From NCBI RefSeq assembly GCF_020085105.1, contig NC_058055.1:14075822-14139821 (forward strand): DNA of 64,000 bases. Direction: 5' to 3'. Shown here piece after piece: positions 12,429 through 24,773 of this stretch. A program made the position numbers and the translations under genes. Source of the stretch: Siniperca chuatsi (lineage: Eukaryota > Chordata > Actinopteri > Centrarchiformes > Sinipercidae). The notes beneath the pieces were generated by a model that searched no databases, had not been told where the DNA came from, and worked only from the letters and a program-made list of their open reading frames with translations. The first letter of the stretch is position 1. Every line of letters starts with the position of its first letter.

Positions 12429-15400
12429 TCAACAAAGGGTTTTTCTGGCCGCCCGGACCAAGTTTCCTCCAAAACCATTGAGGAGGTCACACTGCTCCAG
12501 CTCATCGTATCGCCCGCTTCGCAGAAAACAGAGCACTGTCGTTTTGCATGTCTCCTTGCAGGGCTCTGACACATGTCCTTTATGTCTTAAGTACCAGAAC
12601 TTCTGGAAGACCCGGTCATCAGTGATAAAGGTCCGTATCAGCCCGTCGTAGTCAGAAGGGAACAGACTAGTCACGCCATATGCCTTTGTGGCACGGTACA
12701 GTAGTGTCCATTTGGGGTTCTGTTCTGGGCCACTTGGCGCTCCTGGACTGTGATTTGCTTCTGTGAGGTTGAGGATGTAGGTTTCATGGTCAAGCACCAG
12801 CCGAGAGCTGCCCTGGTAATTCCCATCCACATAGTAGACACGGTAACCTGGAAAGAGAAAAATAATTAAACATTTTTTAGCTGTGTGTTGTTTCTCAAGT
12901 GTTTGGAGAACTCGTTTATGAACTCACCTGGGTTAAGATTAACATAAGTAGTGACACTGGGAGCAATGAATGCCACTCCCAATGGCCGGGACATGGTTGC
13001 CTCGTCATAAAACATTTGGAACTCATCCAGATGTGTATGGCCAAAAAACTGTCCAGTAATTGTACTTTCGTATCTGAACAAAAGGAGAAAAAAAAAACAA
13101 AACCCAACAACAGGATGTTAAATCAAGAAAGCGAAAAACTTGTCTCATCTGTCTTCTAATTGGCAGGTTGCAGAATGTCAGGCTGTCACGCAGCGAGTTT
13201 AACCACAATAGGACACTGACTTTAAAAACAAACAACTTGCATATTCATTAACTAAAGCAGACACAAAAACCACACAAGACATCTGATCCTTCTGCAAACA
13301 GAAGAGGAAGTAAAACGAGTTGCTAGTAATAAATCAACCACGTTTATCTGACTATTCACCTCGGCAGATTATCCCAATACTCCCAGACTACTGATAATCT
13401 GGATTGATTATCATATACTGGCATTACACTTAAAGTAGATGGCAGCTACAATAGATATGTAGCATTTATAAATTGACATTGGGCATATGCATGTTCCACA
13501 TTACATTCAGTGTTTGTTTGTTTTTTTCCCCACATTGTACATTAACAAGAAACCACAGCTCAGTGTACAGAACTTCATTGTTCTTCCCTCAGTGACAACA
13601 CCAAGTAAACAGGACACAAAATGATGTACTGCTCCTGTAGATTTCCTAACTGCACTGCAACTTCAATTTCTAACAATTCTGGGATTCTGCATCTTTACGT
13701 TTAAATGATCAATGTAACTACCTGTTGACAATGTGATAGTAATTCCAGCTCCAGCTGCCAAGACACAGGCCAGGTGGGATGTGACCAATGATATGTACCT
13801 AAATAAAAAGGAGGAAATGACACCACGTAGAGGAAGATTATTGCACTAATTAAAATGTTTTTATTGCACTCAAGCTCAGTAACTTGAGGGAAGCAAAATG
13901 TGAAAGTCATAGAGTCATTAACCACATCTAGCATAAAGCATGTGTCTAAAGTGGGACATGATTCTGAGCCTCATTAAAACCAGTGTTCTCACCTTCTCTC
14001 CCTTGTCCTCACTGGCCTGGAGAATATGCACCAGCCACTGCAGCTGGTTAGCAGGATCAGTAGAGTTCACCATGAGCCAGAAGTTCTCTCGAGCACAAAA
14101 GTTCATGTTGAGAGAGACCACCCTTAGACCAGGCTGAATCTCCATTGTGTAGTATCCTCCATATCTGAAATTACACCCAAAGACATAGTTGAAGGACAAA
14201 TTCAGCTCTGGGGGCACCCATCAAAATTCTCAATATTTAGATATAATAAAATAAGATATAATAAAAACATGAATATCAAGAACCTCAAAGTCTTCAAAGC
14301 CTGCTCTGGTAACCATGGCGCCCATTCCTCTGCCATTGTATCGTAGAGCCAAGCGCAGGATCTGTTGCCATGAACAAAGGGTGGTGGGAAGCTGTTCACT
14401 GGCGTACTCTCATGGTTCCCTACAGCAGGGTAAACTGTCACATTAGGTCCCAGGTGTCTGGACAGAAGATAGGAGGATTAAAGAGGCGAGAATCAATAGC
14501 TGTTTGGATCACTTCCAGGTAACACAGGACAAACATCTGACCAAAGCAGCTCCTTGAATGTTATCAGCATGTTTTGAGTGGGAGTACGAGGCCATTTTGA
14601 GGTTAAATTAGAGCAACTGCATAACCCAGAAATTCCAATAGCAGCTGTCAATCACTAGCAACATGGATGAAAGGTCTGACATTTTAACATTATGTTTCAT
14701 AAGTTAGTTTATTAAAAACTACTCTGACTGCTAAGTGGTTGCTGGTAAAGTTATCTACATTAATAGCTAGACTACACATCCACTACTTTATGTGTGAAAG
14801 TAGCAATTATGTTTACATTATGTAAAAAACAAACAAACAAACAAAAAAAAAAACAATCATTGTTAATCCTAAAGAAAAATTACTTGTGGATGAGCCTGGA
14901 GATAACTGTAAGTTCTGACAGCTGCTGTTTCCTGGTCTGAGACCAAACGTTGTGCGCTGGTATGTCTCCGGTCCAGTACACCCAGTCCCAGGGCCCGGCT
15001 GTGGCAGCATTTTCCAGGAGGTTCTCCACCGTCCGCAGAGGCAGGTCACACTTACTGTAGGTTCCCCAATACCCGGCCTCCCTCCGCCTCCAGCTTGGAG
15101 AGCCGGAGTCTTTACGACAACAAAGAGGTTCCTTGCAGTCTGCGGCGCTGCCGGCTACATACCCCTGTCAGTGGAGATGATCATTTTTAAAAGCATGATC
15201 CAAAACAAAGTCAGGTGACCAAAATCATTCCACCGTTTTCTGGTTAGTCATCCCAAATTTGTTGGGAAAACTAACATTTCTTTCAAGTAAATCAGTAACT
15301 TCAATCGTGTTTTTGGAGGGTATGGCCTTAACACAGACATTGTGGCTCTTGAATTTATACTGTCCACTATCAATTAGAAAGTGGCACTACAAAAAAAAAC

Positions 15401-17408
15401 ACACAAATATGGGGTTAACCGGATTTGCCTGTATCAAACGGCACACACTCACCTGGTCCCAGTGGATATCAGTCAGAAACAAGACCCTGCTCTGTGGAGA
15501 ACCAGGTTTGGGAGGAGAGGGTGGTGTAACTGGGGGCTTGAGGACCTTTGGCAATGTGATGTTCCAGGCTGCATAGATGTCAAATTTGCCGCAGGAAGGG
15601 CCCACCAGCAGGGCGCATGCTTCAGTGGGCCATAGCAAGGACTCCTGCAGAGCCCGGATGAAGTCATCCCTGAACAACTCTGCTATTTCTCGGCACACCT
15701 GCTCATCAGCCAGATGGAGACGGATACACGCCTCACCTACCGCATGCGCCACTCGCTCTTCATTTGCGTCACTCTAGGAGAAGTAGCAAAGGCAGAACAG
15801 GATTAACCTCAAACTTCCTGAAAAACGAGCGGAGCTGAAATCGGTTTGAATCATCAAAAACTCCAACTTAATAAAACCACAATATAATGCTTGACATTAT
15901 GCAGAAGTCACACTCTTGGATGGGTGCAGCATTTAAGTGTAATATTTACACTTGATTTGAACAAAAATGAATCTAAAATCGAGTTTTTGGAGGTCAACAA
16001 CTGTAGCTATTAGACGACAGGGGCACTTGAGGTCAACTAAGAAACCATATGATCAAGATGTCTCAAGCATGTTTTTGAGCTGCATCAGCTATAAACACCA
16101 GGAAATATAAAAAGAAATGAAAGAAAAAAAGATTTTCAAGGGGCAGAACAAGAACTGGACCATCTCCATTAGTGTCACATGCCGCATTTGTTTCCAAACT
16201 TGAGTAACCCTGTGTAAGTTAATCACAGGAAAATTGGTGTTAACTTACATTACATGTGGTTTATAAATAGTATGTTTGCTCTGAGCAACAGGATGTAAAT
16301 CACTCACATTATTGACTTGACAAACTAACTGTACTCATATCACAATTTTCAATTAATAAATGATCTTGAATTAAATATTTTTAAATTGAGAGAAGCTACA
16401 ACAATCAGTGACATCTAACCAGAAGTTCAAGCTACCGTTTGACCCACAGTTCAGTTCTAGGAGGTCAGAAATCTGTTATAAACAGAACAAAAAGAAGATA
16501 GGAACAAATGCAATGATGCATTTATAAAAAAAAAGAAAAAAAAAAAGGTTACCCTCACATTTATCGTTATCACAGTCATTTTGACACTACAGTATATTTT
16601 GACATTGACTCCAACCTTCATGAATGTCATGTTTAGTCTTTGTTAAAGTTGTATTTGAAACTTTATTTTGGAGCCTCTAGTTTGTGGTGCTGCTGAATTG
16701 TTTAGCGTTGTACTGAGAGGTGTTTCTACTATCTAACATCACCGTAAATACAGCCTCCAAAGTGATTATTAAGTTGAATAAAGACCTATCTTAACAGTTG
16801 CAACTCAAATTGAACAATGAAGGTAGGGATACCAGCAGGGCTGTTGTATTAAACTGCATTAGTTTTAGCTAGGTGTACCTACTAAACCAGCAACTGAGTG
16901 TAGAACAAGATATACATTCAAAATTACCTTGCTATACTTGCTTTTTCTTCCCTGTTTGCCCACTACTTATATGCTGGTTCTGCTTATGACCAGTTAAAGA
17001 TTTGACTTCCTGGAATTAACTGTGGGCTAAATGGTTGGGTAAATAATAACCAAGATCAGCCCTAGAAGAAGTCACATTTCTCTAAGGTGCATCATCTCTT
17101 TAGTTTGATTAAGAAGCACGTTCAAACATTACCAGAAGGGCGATATCAAGGATGGTGAAAACTGCTTTGCACAAGGGGCAGGTGACATTTCTCCAGTTAA
17201 ATCCGACCCCTGGTCGGCTAAACTGCTCCATGAACACCAGCCTGGGCTCTTCTGGCGTCTGTGCTGGATGACAGGACCCAAACTGCAGCAACATTAAAAC
17301 CAGAGTGCAGGTTATCAGCCCAAAGGAGGGCAGCAGCATCGGGGGCCTCATTGTGCTGGCAGGTGTCCTCCGAGAACTGTTTGCTGGCAGGCCCTCTATG
17401 ATGGACAT
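12429..17408 (-). CDS. smpd1: Acid sphingomyelinase (lysosomal sphingomyelin phosphodiesterase)
   Basis: Eight exons join in frame to 621 residues: 17408-17133, 15773-15453, 15164-14884, 14457-14284, 14164-13993, 13798-13722, 13073-12928 and 12847-12429 (human 631). The enzyme cleaves sphingomyelin to ceramide and phosphocholine in lysosomes and outside the cell. An N-terminal signal ([15 protein letters not shown]...) precedes a saposin-type domain ([13 protein letters not shown] to CGKF), a proline-rich linker, and a calcineurin-like metallophosphoesterase domain. Zinc ligands are visible in [33 protein letters not shown] and [10 protein letters not shown]. The C-terminal region with paired cysteines (CKETC) is present. 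The start at 17408 is the upstream ATG; a second ATG at 17351 directly opens the signal peptide and may be the one used. Untranslated exons probably lie near 17.6-17.8 kb. Confidence 0.95.
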
Positions 17409-17813
17409 GAGCAAACCAGAACAAACCGTCAAGGAAGTAACACTCAGCGGTATAATTTAACACTTCAACTTGAGAATAAATGACTCATACACACCCACAA
17501 ACACATCTGAATGGGGCACAGACTTTGACACAAAACCGCCTGCTAACAAAGTAGCTAGCTAGCTAGCTAACTTACTCTTTTGCTACTGTACCTCCAAACA
17601 AGTGCAGACCGGAGAGTCGTCGTCTTCCCTGGGTGAAGACCGGGAGAGGTAAACACAGGCAGGTCAGACAGATTCAAGACAGTGCCACTTCCACAAACTG
17701 TAAAGTTACTGAAACAAGGTCAACAAGCCATACCTCTGTGTGCTCGTCGGTCTGCAGCAAAACTGCTTGTTAAATCGCAGTGCTCGGTCTTGTGAAAGGC
17801 ACAGAGAGTCAGC

Positions 17814-17827
17814 TGACTCATCACGTG
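17814..17827. promoter_or_regulatory. AP-1-like and E-box pair upstream of smpd1
   Basis: A TGACTCA (17814-17820) abuts TCACGTG (17821-17827), about 400 bases upstream of the smpd1 start codon. The second motif matches the core of the CLEAR element (GTCACGTGAC), through which TFEB/TFE3 factors activate lysosomal genes in mammals. The left base (A in place of G) and the right end (TC for AC) depart from the full 10-mer. Function is inferred from position only. Confidence 0.45.
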
Positions 17828-17863
17828 TCAAAGATTGTTTTCCCTTTCTTCCCAACTAGCAAA

Positions 17864-17882
17864 TTAGGGTTAGGGTTAGGTT
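17864..17882. repeat. Very short TTAGGG run
   Basis: Two complete vertebrate telomere hexamers plus a partial copy lie upstream of smpd1. The run is too short to infer a telomere fusion and is probably chance or repair-derived. Confidence 0.5.
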
Positions 17883-18139
17883 ACACTAACAAACTATACA
17901 TGATTGATCACTTACATATGGCATTTTTGAAATTAAATATCAGAGTGTCCTGATATTGTGTGAGTGACACTCTGAGGTGGTGTGCTATCATTCTGAAGTG
18001 AAATTAGTCTGTGGAAACATGGCGTTCTTCAAGGACTCAGTTTGGTGCTTAAAAGTCATATTGGTCTTTGAAAATGTATTCTGTATTATTAAATTTGACT
18101 AATTATTCACACAATTGTAATTTTTTATTACTATTAATT

Positions 18140-20502
18140 TTATGTATTATTTTGGAATATGGTTAAAAAGATGAGTGGGAGAAGAATAAGCAATAAAATA
18201 TCAGTACTTGTAGATGGAGACAAATTAGCAATAACATATATGGAAAAAGCCAACCTCCTAGGTAGAGTATTTGCCAGTGTTCAAAGTGGAAATCACCTTA
18301 CTGATAGACATAAACAAAGTAAAGAAGAAGTCCTAAAAGATAATGAATGGTGCTTGGTAAAAAGATAAAAATCAGCTCAGATAAGGAATTCACCTTGATG
18401 GAAATGAGAAGGGCATTAATGGGCAGCAGATATTCTGCTCTGGGACAAGATCAGCTGATATTGAGAAAGCGTATGATTCCATGTGGAGAGAAGGTCTGTT
18501 AATTCAACTGAACAAACTAGACATAGGTGTAAGGTTATATAACTGGATCAGGGATTTTCTATCAAACAGAACATTTCAAGTTAAAGTAGGATCAGAAATC
18601 TCAGAAAGTTTTGTCATTAAAAACGGGATACCACAAGGTAGCATCATCAGTCCAATTCTATTTAATATCATGATTAATGATATCTTTGAAAATACAGGGA
18701 CAGGTATACAGTCAGCATTGTACGCAGATGATGGAGCAATCTGGAAAAGGGGAAGAAATTGCTCACATGTGTGAGTATACAGAAAGCAATAGTCAGTGTA
18801 GAGAAATGGTCTTATGATTGGGGATTCAAAATTCCAGTAGCAAAATCATGCTATATGCTGGTCATTAAAAAGAAGATAGGTAACGAGCAGGGGTTAACAT
18901 TATATAGCAAGCTCATGGAAAGAGTTAGAGTGTTAAAATATATTGGTCTATGGATTGATGAAAAACACACATGGAAGAATCATATTGAAAATATTGAGAC
19001 CAAATGTAAAAAGGTGTTAACTTTAACGAGGTGTGGGGTCGGAATTGAATGGGGAGCTGACAAAGAAGCATTATTACAAATATACAGAGCTTTGATGAAC
19101 GCTATGTTGGATTATGGCTGCATGGTGTATGAAGCTGCAGCAAAAACCCATCTAGAAAAACTTGACAGGATACAATACAGAGCACTAAGACTTAGTTTGG
19201 GAGCAATCAAAACCACCCCCATTAATGCATTGCTCGCTGAATCCAGTGAACTGCTATTACATTTGTTATCAGTATCAGTTATCAGTAAGATATTGGATAA
19301 GAATACAAGGAGGAGGAGATGGGAATTTAGCATCAACTGTTCTGCAGAATTGTTGGGAATAACAACATTTTCTGGTTTTGGCTGGGACATTAAGAAGGTG
19401 AAACAGTACAAATTAGATACTATACAACAGAGTCCAGCAGTTATCCATAGCAGCATTTCCCCATGGATATTTCCACAACCCAAAATAAATCTTCAAATAT
19501 TAGAAAAGAGGAGAGAGTGGACAGAGAGGAATGATAACATTGGGTGCATAGTTCAAGAGTATTTGAAGAAAAGTTACTATAATTATCTTAATATTTTTAC
19601 AGATGTATAGGTACAGGTATATACATCCCAGAATCTGACAAAGGAATTGTTACGAGAATCTCAAATTGGTTATCAGTATACACCGCAGAACTGACAACAA
19701 TTATCATCAGTCTTCAGTGGGTAGAGGAGGTTAAACCGATTAAAGTGGTGATATGTTCAGATTCTGCTGCTGCAATACAAAGTATACGATCAGGAGAAAC
19801 AGTTCGAGAGGATCTTTTAATTGAGGTTAATTTGGTCTTGAATCTACAGCAACTAGTTGTTCCCTCAGGGAAATGAGATTGCAGATGAACTTGCTAAAAA
19901 TGCATTAAATAAAAATGACATTATGACATTTTAGAAATGTGTTTTGGGAGATCAGATGCAAAATCACTAACTCATCAGGGAATAACGACGCCATGGCAGG
20001 AAACATGGAATAATGACAGTAAGGGCAGAGAATACTATAAAATTCAAAAAGTCAGAAATCATCAAAGTAAATGTAGGAAAGATGTTATCTTTTCTAGGTT
20101 AAGATTAGGACATACAGGACTCAGTGATACATTGTATACCATGAAAAAGTCAGTGTCAGATAAATGTGAGACTTGTAACTGTAAGGAATCTGTTGAACGT
20201 GTGCTGATGGGATGTAGGAAGTCCAGTACAGAAAGAGAAAGACTGAAGGGCAGAGTGGTAGAGATGGGCAGGGAGTGGGGCATCAAAGGTCTGCTAGAGA
20301 CAGGGGATAAACAGTTACAGGTTCAAAGGGCTTTATTCAAATTTTTAAAAGAAACAGGTATAATATCTAGAATATAAATTCTTTATAAAGATTTTCTTTT
20401 TTTGTTGTCGTTTGTTTGTTTTTGGTTAAAGTCATGATGTTACACACTCCGATACAGTAGGTGGCGGCATGCACCTTTAACGTTTGGTAAATCAAAGAAT
20501 AC

Positions 20503-20533
<31 letters not shown>

Positions 20534-20540
20534 ACAAACA
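18140..20540 (+). mobile_element. Decayed non-LTR retrotransposon with RT and RNase H
   Basis: Broken open frames of one LINE second ORF. 18159-18368 is an upstream segment. 18481-18774 holds reverse-transcriptase motifs (EKAYDSMW, GIPQGSIISPILFN, LYADDGAIW). 18759-19610 continues RT and thumb after a frameshift near 18770. 19640-19930 gives an RNase H-like stretch (VYTAEL, SDSAAA, GNEIADELAKNAL), also frameshifted. 19937-20377 carries a C-terminal Cys cluster (CETCNCKESVERVLMGC). Near 18445 the finger region is joined straight to motif A, so part of RT is deleted. The 3' end (CAGTAGGTGGCGGCATGCACC, 20455 on) ends in a GAA repeat, as in fish elements of the I/Nimb type. It is clearly inactive. 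Confidence 0.85.
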
Positions 20541-20547
20541 AACAAAC

Positions 20548-20668
20548 AAGACAAACAGTACAGTAGAGGGCAGCAATACGCCATTGCGTACATAGGGTCT
20601 AGTCTGTTTAATCCAAAGGAAGAAGAAGAAGAAGAAGAAGAAGAAGAAGAAGAAGAAGAAGAAGAAAA
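20548..20668 (+). mobile_element. Second, isolated LINE 3' tail with GAA repeat
   Basis: The segment CAGTAGAGGGCAGCAATACG (20560 on) resembles the end of the LINE just upstream (CAGTAGGTGGCGGCATGC) and likewise runs into a long GAA array (20619-20666). It looks like the stub of a second, 5'-truncated insertion of the same family, placed directly after the first. Confidence 0.55.
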
Positions 20669-20764
20669 AAAAGAAGAAAACAACAAAAACAAAAACAAAA
20701 CCAATATCTGGGCACCAGTTTGACGGTGTTTTTCGAAGTGGAGGCTGGCTTGACCGCAGTCAGA

Positions 20765-23700
20765 ATGGGTCGGCACTGTTGCTTTCCCGGCTGCAAAAAC
20801 ACCTCTGGACTGCACAGCTTTCCAGCGGACCTAGAAATGAGGCGCCAGTGGTTGCGAGCATTGGGCCTACCCGACCGCGATCTTCCACCTAGAGCTGGAG
20901 TGTGCAATCGTCATTTTTCCCGGGATTGCTTCTCCAATCTCATGGAGGTGGATATGGGTTTCACTAAAGTGCTCATGCTGAAAAGAAATGCAGTGCCAAA
21001 CGTTGCTCTCCCGGTGACGACAAAAGGACCACCACTGCATTTAAAGGTAGTGTACAAATAGTATGTTTGTAAAAAGCATTGAACTGATAGTGACATGACT
21101 GCCTAGCTAACGTTACATGATAAGAAACGGCAAAGTTAGCTTACGTTGCTAAACGACGACGACGACTGTGAAATTAAAGAAGGTATAAGGTATAAACCAA
21201 GAGTTAACACTATCAAAACCTTCATTCTATCCAAACTCCTTTTTCCTCCATCCAACAAAATGACATTAAAACTTAACAAACAGTGTGTCAACTTAGTTTG
21301 GGGTACAATTAGTGAAGTAACTAAAAGAGAACTAATGTATAAAGCAGATAATATGGTTGGTTAGGAGCTTTAGATCTGGGCATTCAAATGACAGTCGCTT
21401 TTGTTAAAAATGTATCTGCTGCCATCTCCAGTAATACTCTCTGGGTCGGAGATCGCTCCATGTGGCGAAAGAGATGAAAAGAAAAGCAAAGAAAGAAATG
21501 GGCCCGTATTACAAATTAATTTTATAATTTTATAAACTAGTGTGATTTTACACCAAAATAATTTTTAATAAAAATAAAATTAATTAATGATTATGAACAT
21601 GGTGGGTTAATTAATATAAAAAATATAAAAATGTCGCTGACGGTGAAGGCACAGATGTGATAAAAATATTAAGGAATAAAAATCTCTCGGAGAGCTTTAG
21701 AGATGGGGTGGTTTATATCTGTTGGCAGACTCCCGGTTAGAGCTGTGGTTACTTGAAGTTGTTTTGTAAAAACCAAAGAATGTATAATAGATAAAAGACT
21801 GTCTCTTCCCTGGAATATACTGGACATTTAATATGAAGATCCCAAACATTTCTTTGCATTTTACTTCTTAGCACCTTATATTACGCAAGCACTTTACACT
21901 TTGTTTTATGTTTTGAATGTATCTGTTTGTATATTTACTGTATGTATTGAACTGTGTTGTACATTTATCTTGTTAAAACTCAGTAACGTTAGCCTATAAT
22001 GTTACTTTTATTCAGAGCTGCTGTTGCGGTTTATGTGAATAGCTCGGTTGGTTAGAATGCCCCTTTGATTAATACGATTGCATGTTTAACATCTATAAAC
22101 ACGGTTATTTTCGAAAAAATTAACGTGGATGAATCCGAATGACATCGAATTGTGAAACTGAATTATGTTCTGTTTCAGCCTAAACTGACCAGAGAGATCG
22201 GGTGCCAGACGGAACCAGTCAGCACAAAACATGCTGCTGGACAGGCTAACATGAAGCCTAACAGGAGAAGCAAAGGTGACTTGTAATATTGGGTAGTTAC
22301 ATGTATCATGAATGGGCTGAAGCTAGACACAGTCGGGGTCTGAAAGAGAGCTTTGCTGGTATATGCTACTATATGAGGTGGCTGTAGGACAGGATTTATG
22401 GGCAGCTTTTTGCATGTGATGGGCTACTCCACTCATCAGTTGGCACTGAGCATGCACCTGCCATATACCTTTCCATATGCCTTCACTCTCATCATTTCTT
22501 TCTGATATCATTTAAATTATAGCGTTAAAATCATAATGTTCTTTATCAGATTTATTAAACCAGTGTGTTTTTAAATGTGTTCATACATTCATAATACTGT
22601 CCAGACTGTACTTCCTTTTCAGTTGATGTGACACAGATAACACCAATATGGTTGTGGCATATATAACCACAACATTTAGCTGAATTGATTGGTTGCAATA
22701 AGCCTACTTTAATAGAACTTCAGCTGGTGCTCCCACATTTTACTTTGTGCTTTTAGCTTTGCTGCTCATTGGAAATAAAGCTTACAGCAGAACCCTTTCT
22801 TTGTGCACAGCTACTCAGGCCCAAAGTCCTAACAGGAGTGTACTATGTGACACAGGCACTTTTGTGGCTGTACCTGAGCCTCTGGCAAACCCTGAGGTTC
22901 CAAGGGAAAGCTCCACCCCAGTCAAAAGGACAAAGTGTGAGGTGTCAACTGATGACTCCAGCTACAAGCTAGATGTAACCGACAGTACCATGAACTGTAC
23001 AAGGTAAAGGATTTAGTTCACAATACTACTGCTGTTTCTGCTATGGTTTACAGATTCAGACAATGGTATGAGTCTTTTATTTAGAAGTGCGGCTCAACAC
23101 ACTAGTGTTGTTGCATTATTATATTATTATATTTTATTATATAGGACTGCCGTATCAAGGATTAATGTAAAATTACAATATGAGTTCTAGTTTGACATGC
23201 AGTTTTGCATGTTATCAGGGCTACTGAGGATAACATTTCCTGGTGTTTGTGTCCAATATAAGTTCATTTTCTAGTCGTATTTATATTGAATTACACTGAG
23301 TTCATCTACAGCAGTTAGTGCAATAAATATTACATTATAAAGCTACTAACACATAATGATTGAATAGCAACAGCTAATACAATGCATTTTCCATTTATTC
23401 TTACCTTTTGAATAATGCCTGAAATACAATAACCCAAAAGCAAAATTAGTCTTACATGCCATTCCTCAAGAGAACAAACCTTCTACATTTGGCTAACATC
23501 TGGTTTATTTAGTCAAATTCTTGTTAACATGTTTACTCTAATAATGACACAGCTTTTTTTTCACACCATGTCTTTTGTCTTTTCTTTTTTCTTTTGTCTT
23601 CTTCATAGCACCTCAAATGAATTGCCACCTCATACAGTGACCAAGTACCTTGTCCATGAAGACATGTTAATGGAGCTGTTCCAAAGATGTCCAATTTGCA

Positions 23701-23891
23701 CCCGGAGCTGTCTGATTTCCAAAACAGTCACTGGGACTATCCTCCAAGTAGAGCAGAGCTGTACTTTCTGCGAGTACTTTCATCAGTGGTCCAGCCAGCC
23801 AATGGTGAAAAACATACCAGCAGGGAATCTTGAACTCTGTCCAGCGGTTCTATTCACAGGCTCATCATTTGTTAAAGTCGAGATAACATGA
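20765..23891 (+). CDS. THAP-domain protein, probably transposase-derived, short form
   Basis: Four exons join in frame to 284 residues: 20765-21046, 22179-22275, 22811-23003 and 23609-23891. The first exon is a THAP zinc-binding DNA-binding domain: C5-x4-C10, then CNRH (C-x2-H), a conserved HSFP, a Trp, and NAVPNVALP in the place of the AVPTIF box. The middle is unstructured and Ser/Thr/Pro-rich. The last exon has two C-x2-C pairs (CPIC, CTFC) and ends at SSFVKVEIT then stop. I recall similar fish proteins in which this Cys-rich part is followed by a longer transposase-like region; that part is missing here. All splice sites are GT-AG and no frame is broken, so it may be a domesticated or recently truncated copy. 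The start lies about 100 bases behind a LINE tail. Confidence 0.7.
21165..21920 (+). mobile_element. Decayed LINE fragment (L1/Tx1-like 3' part) in THAP intron 1
   Basis: A broken frame reads RVNTIKTFILSKLLF, NLVWGTISEVTKRELMYK and, after a stop, LGALDLGIQMTVAFVKN and WVGDRSMWRK. Farther on, PWN/LFPGIYWTFNMKIPN-like pieces appear around 21810-21850. These match the region after the RT domain in L1/Tx1-type LINEs. It has many stops and no tail repeat. Confidence 0.6.
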
Positions 23892-24773
23892 AAAATGCCC
23901 CTTTAACCCTTTTAGATCACATCCCCGGTCATATTGTGCACTTATTTAACAATATATGCCAAAAAACCAAAATATTATGTAAGCTTGAACCAGCCAATTT
24001 CACCCAATAATATCATGACATACATCCATCAATCAATCTTTAACTTTTAGCGTCACAGAGCTAAGATTCATTAATTAGCTAGCTAGCAACAGCTTTCTCA
24101 AATTTCTATGATGCCATAAGTGTTTCTGGGGTCGGACCTCACTGATTACTGTACAAAAACACAACTTTATCACTGATTTGGGTAAAACTGGATCATATTT
24201 TATGGAGAATTTTCTGGTTTTCCCTCTGATGTCCACCGGCTGCTCTACCTCAACTCAGTGATTTACGGAGTTTCCTGGTGGACAGATAGCTTTACTTGTT
24301 GCTAAAGTAGCAACGGAACTGGGCTCAGCAGCCTGAAGACTTTCCAGCAAGCGGAAATGTGAGCATTAAGTGTTCCACAAAAGGAAGATGGTGTCTCAGA
24401 ATAAAAGGACAAGGATTTTTCATAAATATAAAACATTTATTGCCTTGGTATTTGCTAATGTGTCTATACACATTTCTTTGGATCTGTTTTTGTCTGACTC
24501 ATCACTGAATATAATCCACAAGTTTTCAAAAATTTCAGCGAACATGTTTCAGCCATAAAAAAAGAGCAACATAGGCTAAAGAACATTTATACCTCAAATT
24601 TAAATTACACAAGAAAAGCAATATAATACTTATTGTTTGAATTATGTAGCTGTGGTGGTGGTCTCTGACATTATTTACAGTGGCTTAGCAGATACATGAT
24701 TGAAGTGAAGATACAGAGTGGTTTGATGATAAAAAACATAGTAACAGGAGTGTACAAATTGCAGCGAAGGCAT
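23892..24773. other. Intergenic between THAP gene and ilk, no gene seen
   Basis: The 3' ends of the two genes converge here. AATAAA on the minus strand at 24441-24436 is a likely ilk polyadenylation signal about 330 bases past its stop. The rest shows no recognised exon or repeat. Confidence 0.35.

Noticed and set aside
20492-20907. Frames rich in Ser, Leu, Arg or Glu around the GAA arrays
   Set aside because: They translate the GAA repeats or the antisense of the THAP exon.
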